Notes under the pieces: model-generated
Told to the model about the DNA's origin: nothing
The model's input: only the letters and a program-made list of their open reading frames with translations
Databases searched by the model: none
Origin: Pyropia yezoensis
Taxonomy: Eukaryota > Rhodophyta > Bangiophyceae > Bangiales > Bangiaceae
DNA length: 64,000 nt
Assembly (NCBI GenBank): GCA_009829735.1
Contig: CM020620.1
Span: forward strand, 22,976,020-23,040,019
Direction: 5' to 3'
Part shown: piece by piece, positions 63,821-64,000 of the stretch
Position numbering within the stretch: position 1 is the stretch's first letter
How the letters are laid out: each line of letters opens with the position of its first letter
Program-made: the position numbers and the translations under genes

Positions 63821-64000
63821 CTGAAAAACTGCACGCGAAGCAAGGCATCCAACCCAGGGCACATGCTCGATACGTGGCGACCCATCCAGGCAGAGACAAC
63901 AAGAGCGCCAGCACACCCAACAGTTAGCAGCACGACCACACGCAAATAAGACCTACCAGAAGCAACACAGCCGCACAGCCCAAGAAAAGCACTCGTCAAC
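63821..64000 (-). other. part of an upstream MND1 intron
   Basis: T/G-rich on the minus strand, with TGCTAAC at 63923-63929 and ending in TTTTTCAG at 63821. No exon is recognised before the window edge. Confidence 0.55.

Overview
The window looks like nuclear DNA of a GC-rich, repeat-dense and intron-poor eukaryotic alga. My best guess is a bangiophyte red alga (Porphyra/Pyropia type). Reasons: host genes for translation factor eIF5, the meiotic protein MND1 and a TrpD-like enzyme with a plastid-type leader carrying an early Phe (MLLFVSS...); only a few short GT-AG introns; and about 46 kb of Ty3/gypsy retrotransposons. The organism call is inference.

Layout. 1-6712 (+): 3' part of retrotransposon Ty3-A1. 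6837-13629 (-): Ty3-E, with TSD GACTT, inserted 28 bp upstream of a decayed two-exon Myb/SANT-like gene (13663-15449). 15796-15919 plus 25289-25326: remnants of a PIF/Harbinger-like transposase, split by the full-length Ty3-B (15920-25288, +, TSD CACAG). 25415-27612 and 34264-36705 (-): Ty3-C, split inside its integrase by the full-length Ty3-D (27613-34263, -, TSD GTCTG read on its own strand). 36706 to about 45745 (-): Ty3-A2, a 5'-truncated second copy of family A, abutting a truncated Harbinger transposase (45745-46655). 46.7-52.8 kb: intergenic DNA with minisatellites and promoter-like hairpins. 52821-64000: four host genes (a 1640-residue low-complexity protein, eIF5, a TrpD-like protein and a partial MND1).

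Main finding. Three Ty3/gypsy families (A, B, C) share one architecture: gag-pol runs one way and a long additional ORF (here aORF) runs on the opposite strand between the end of pol and the 3' LTR, stop codon facing stop codon. In Ty3-B the LTRs, primer site, polypurine tract and target duplication are all visible, so the antisense gene is enclosed by the element. The A and B proteins align through a core with an HLP motif, the C fragment aligns to B, and in both A copies the aORF has its own TATA box fused to an 18-bp palindrome. Antisense extra ORFs are known in some plant Ty3/gypsy lineages, but I do not recognise this protein. Families D and E lack it and instead carry a small double zinc-finger ORF upstream of gag.

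How the parts relate. In each complete element the LTR supplies the promoter, gag encodes capsid and zinc knuckle, and pol encodes protease, reverse transcriptase, RNase H, integrase and a chromodomain-like tail that probably steers insertion to chromatin. Nearly every copy is broken. The 1362-codon pol of Ty3-A2 is open but has substitutions at key integrase positions. The host genes at the right end are unrelated in function; eIF5 and the TrpD-like gene are convergent.
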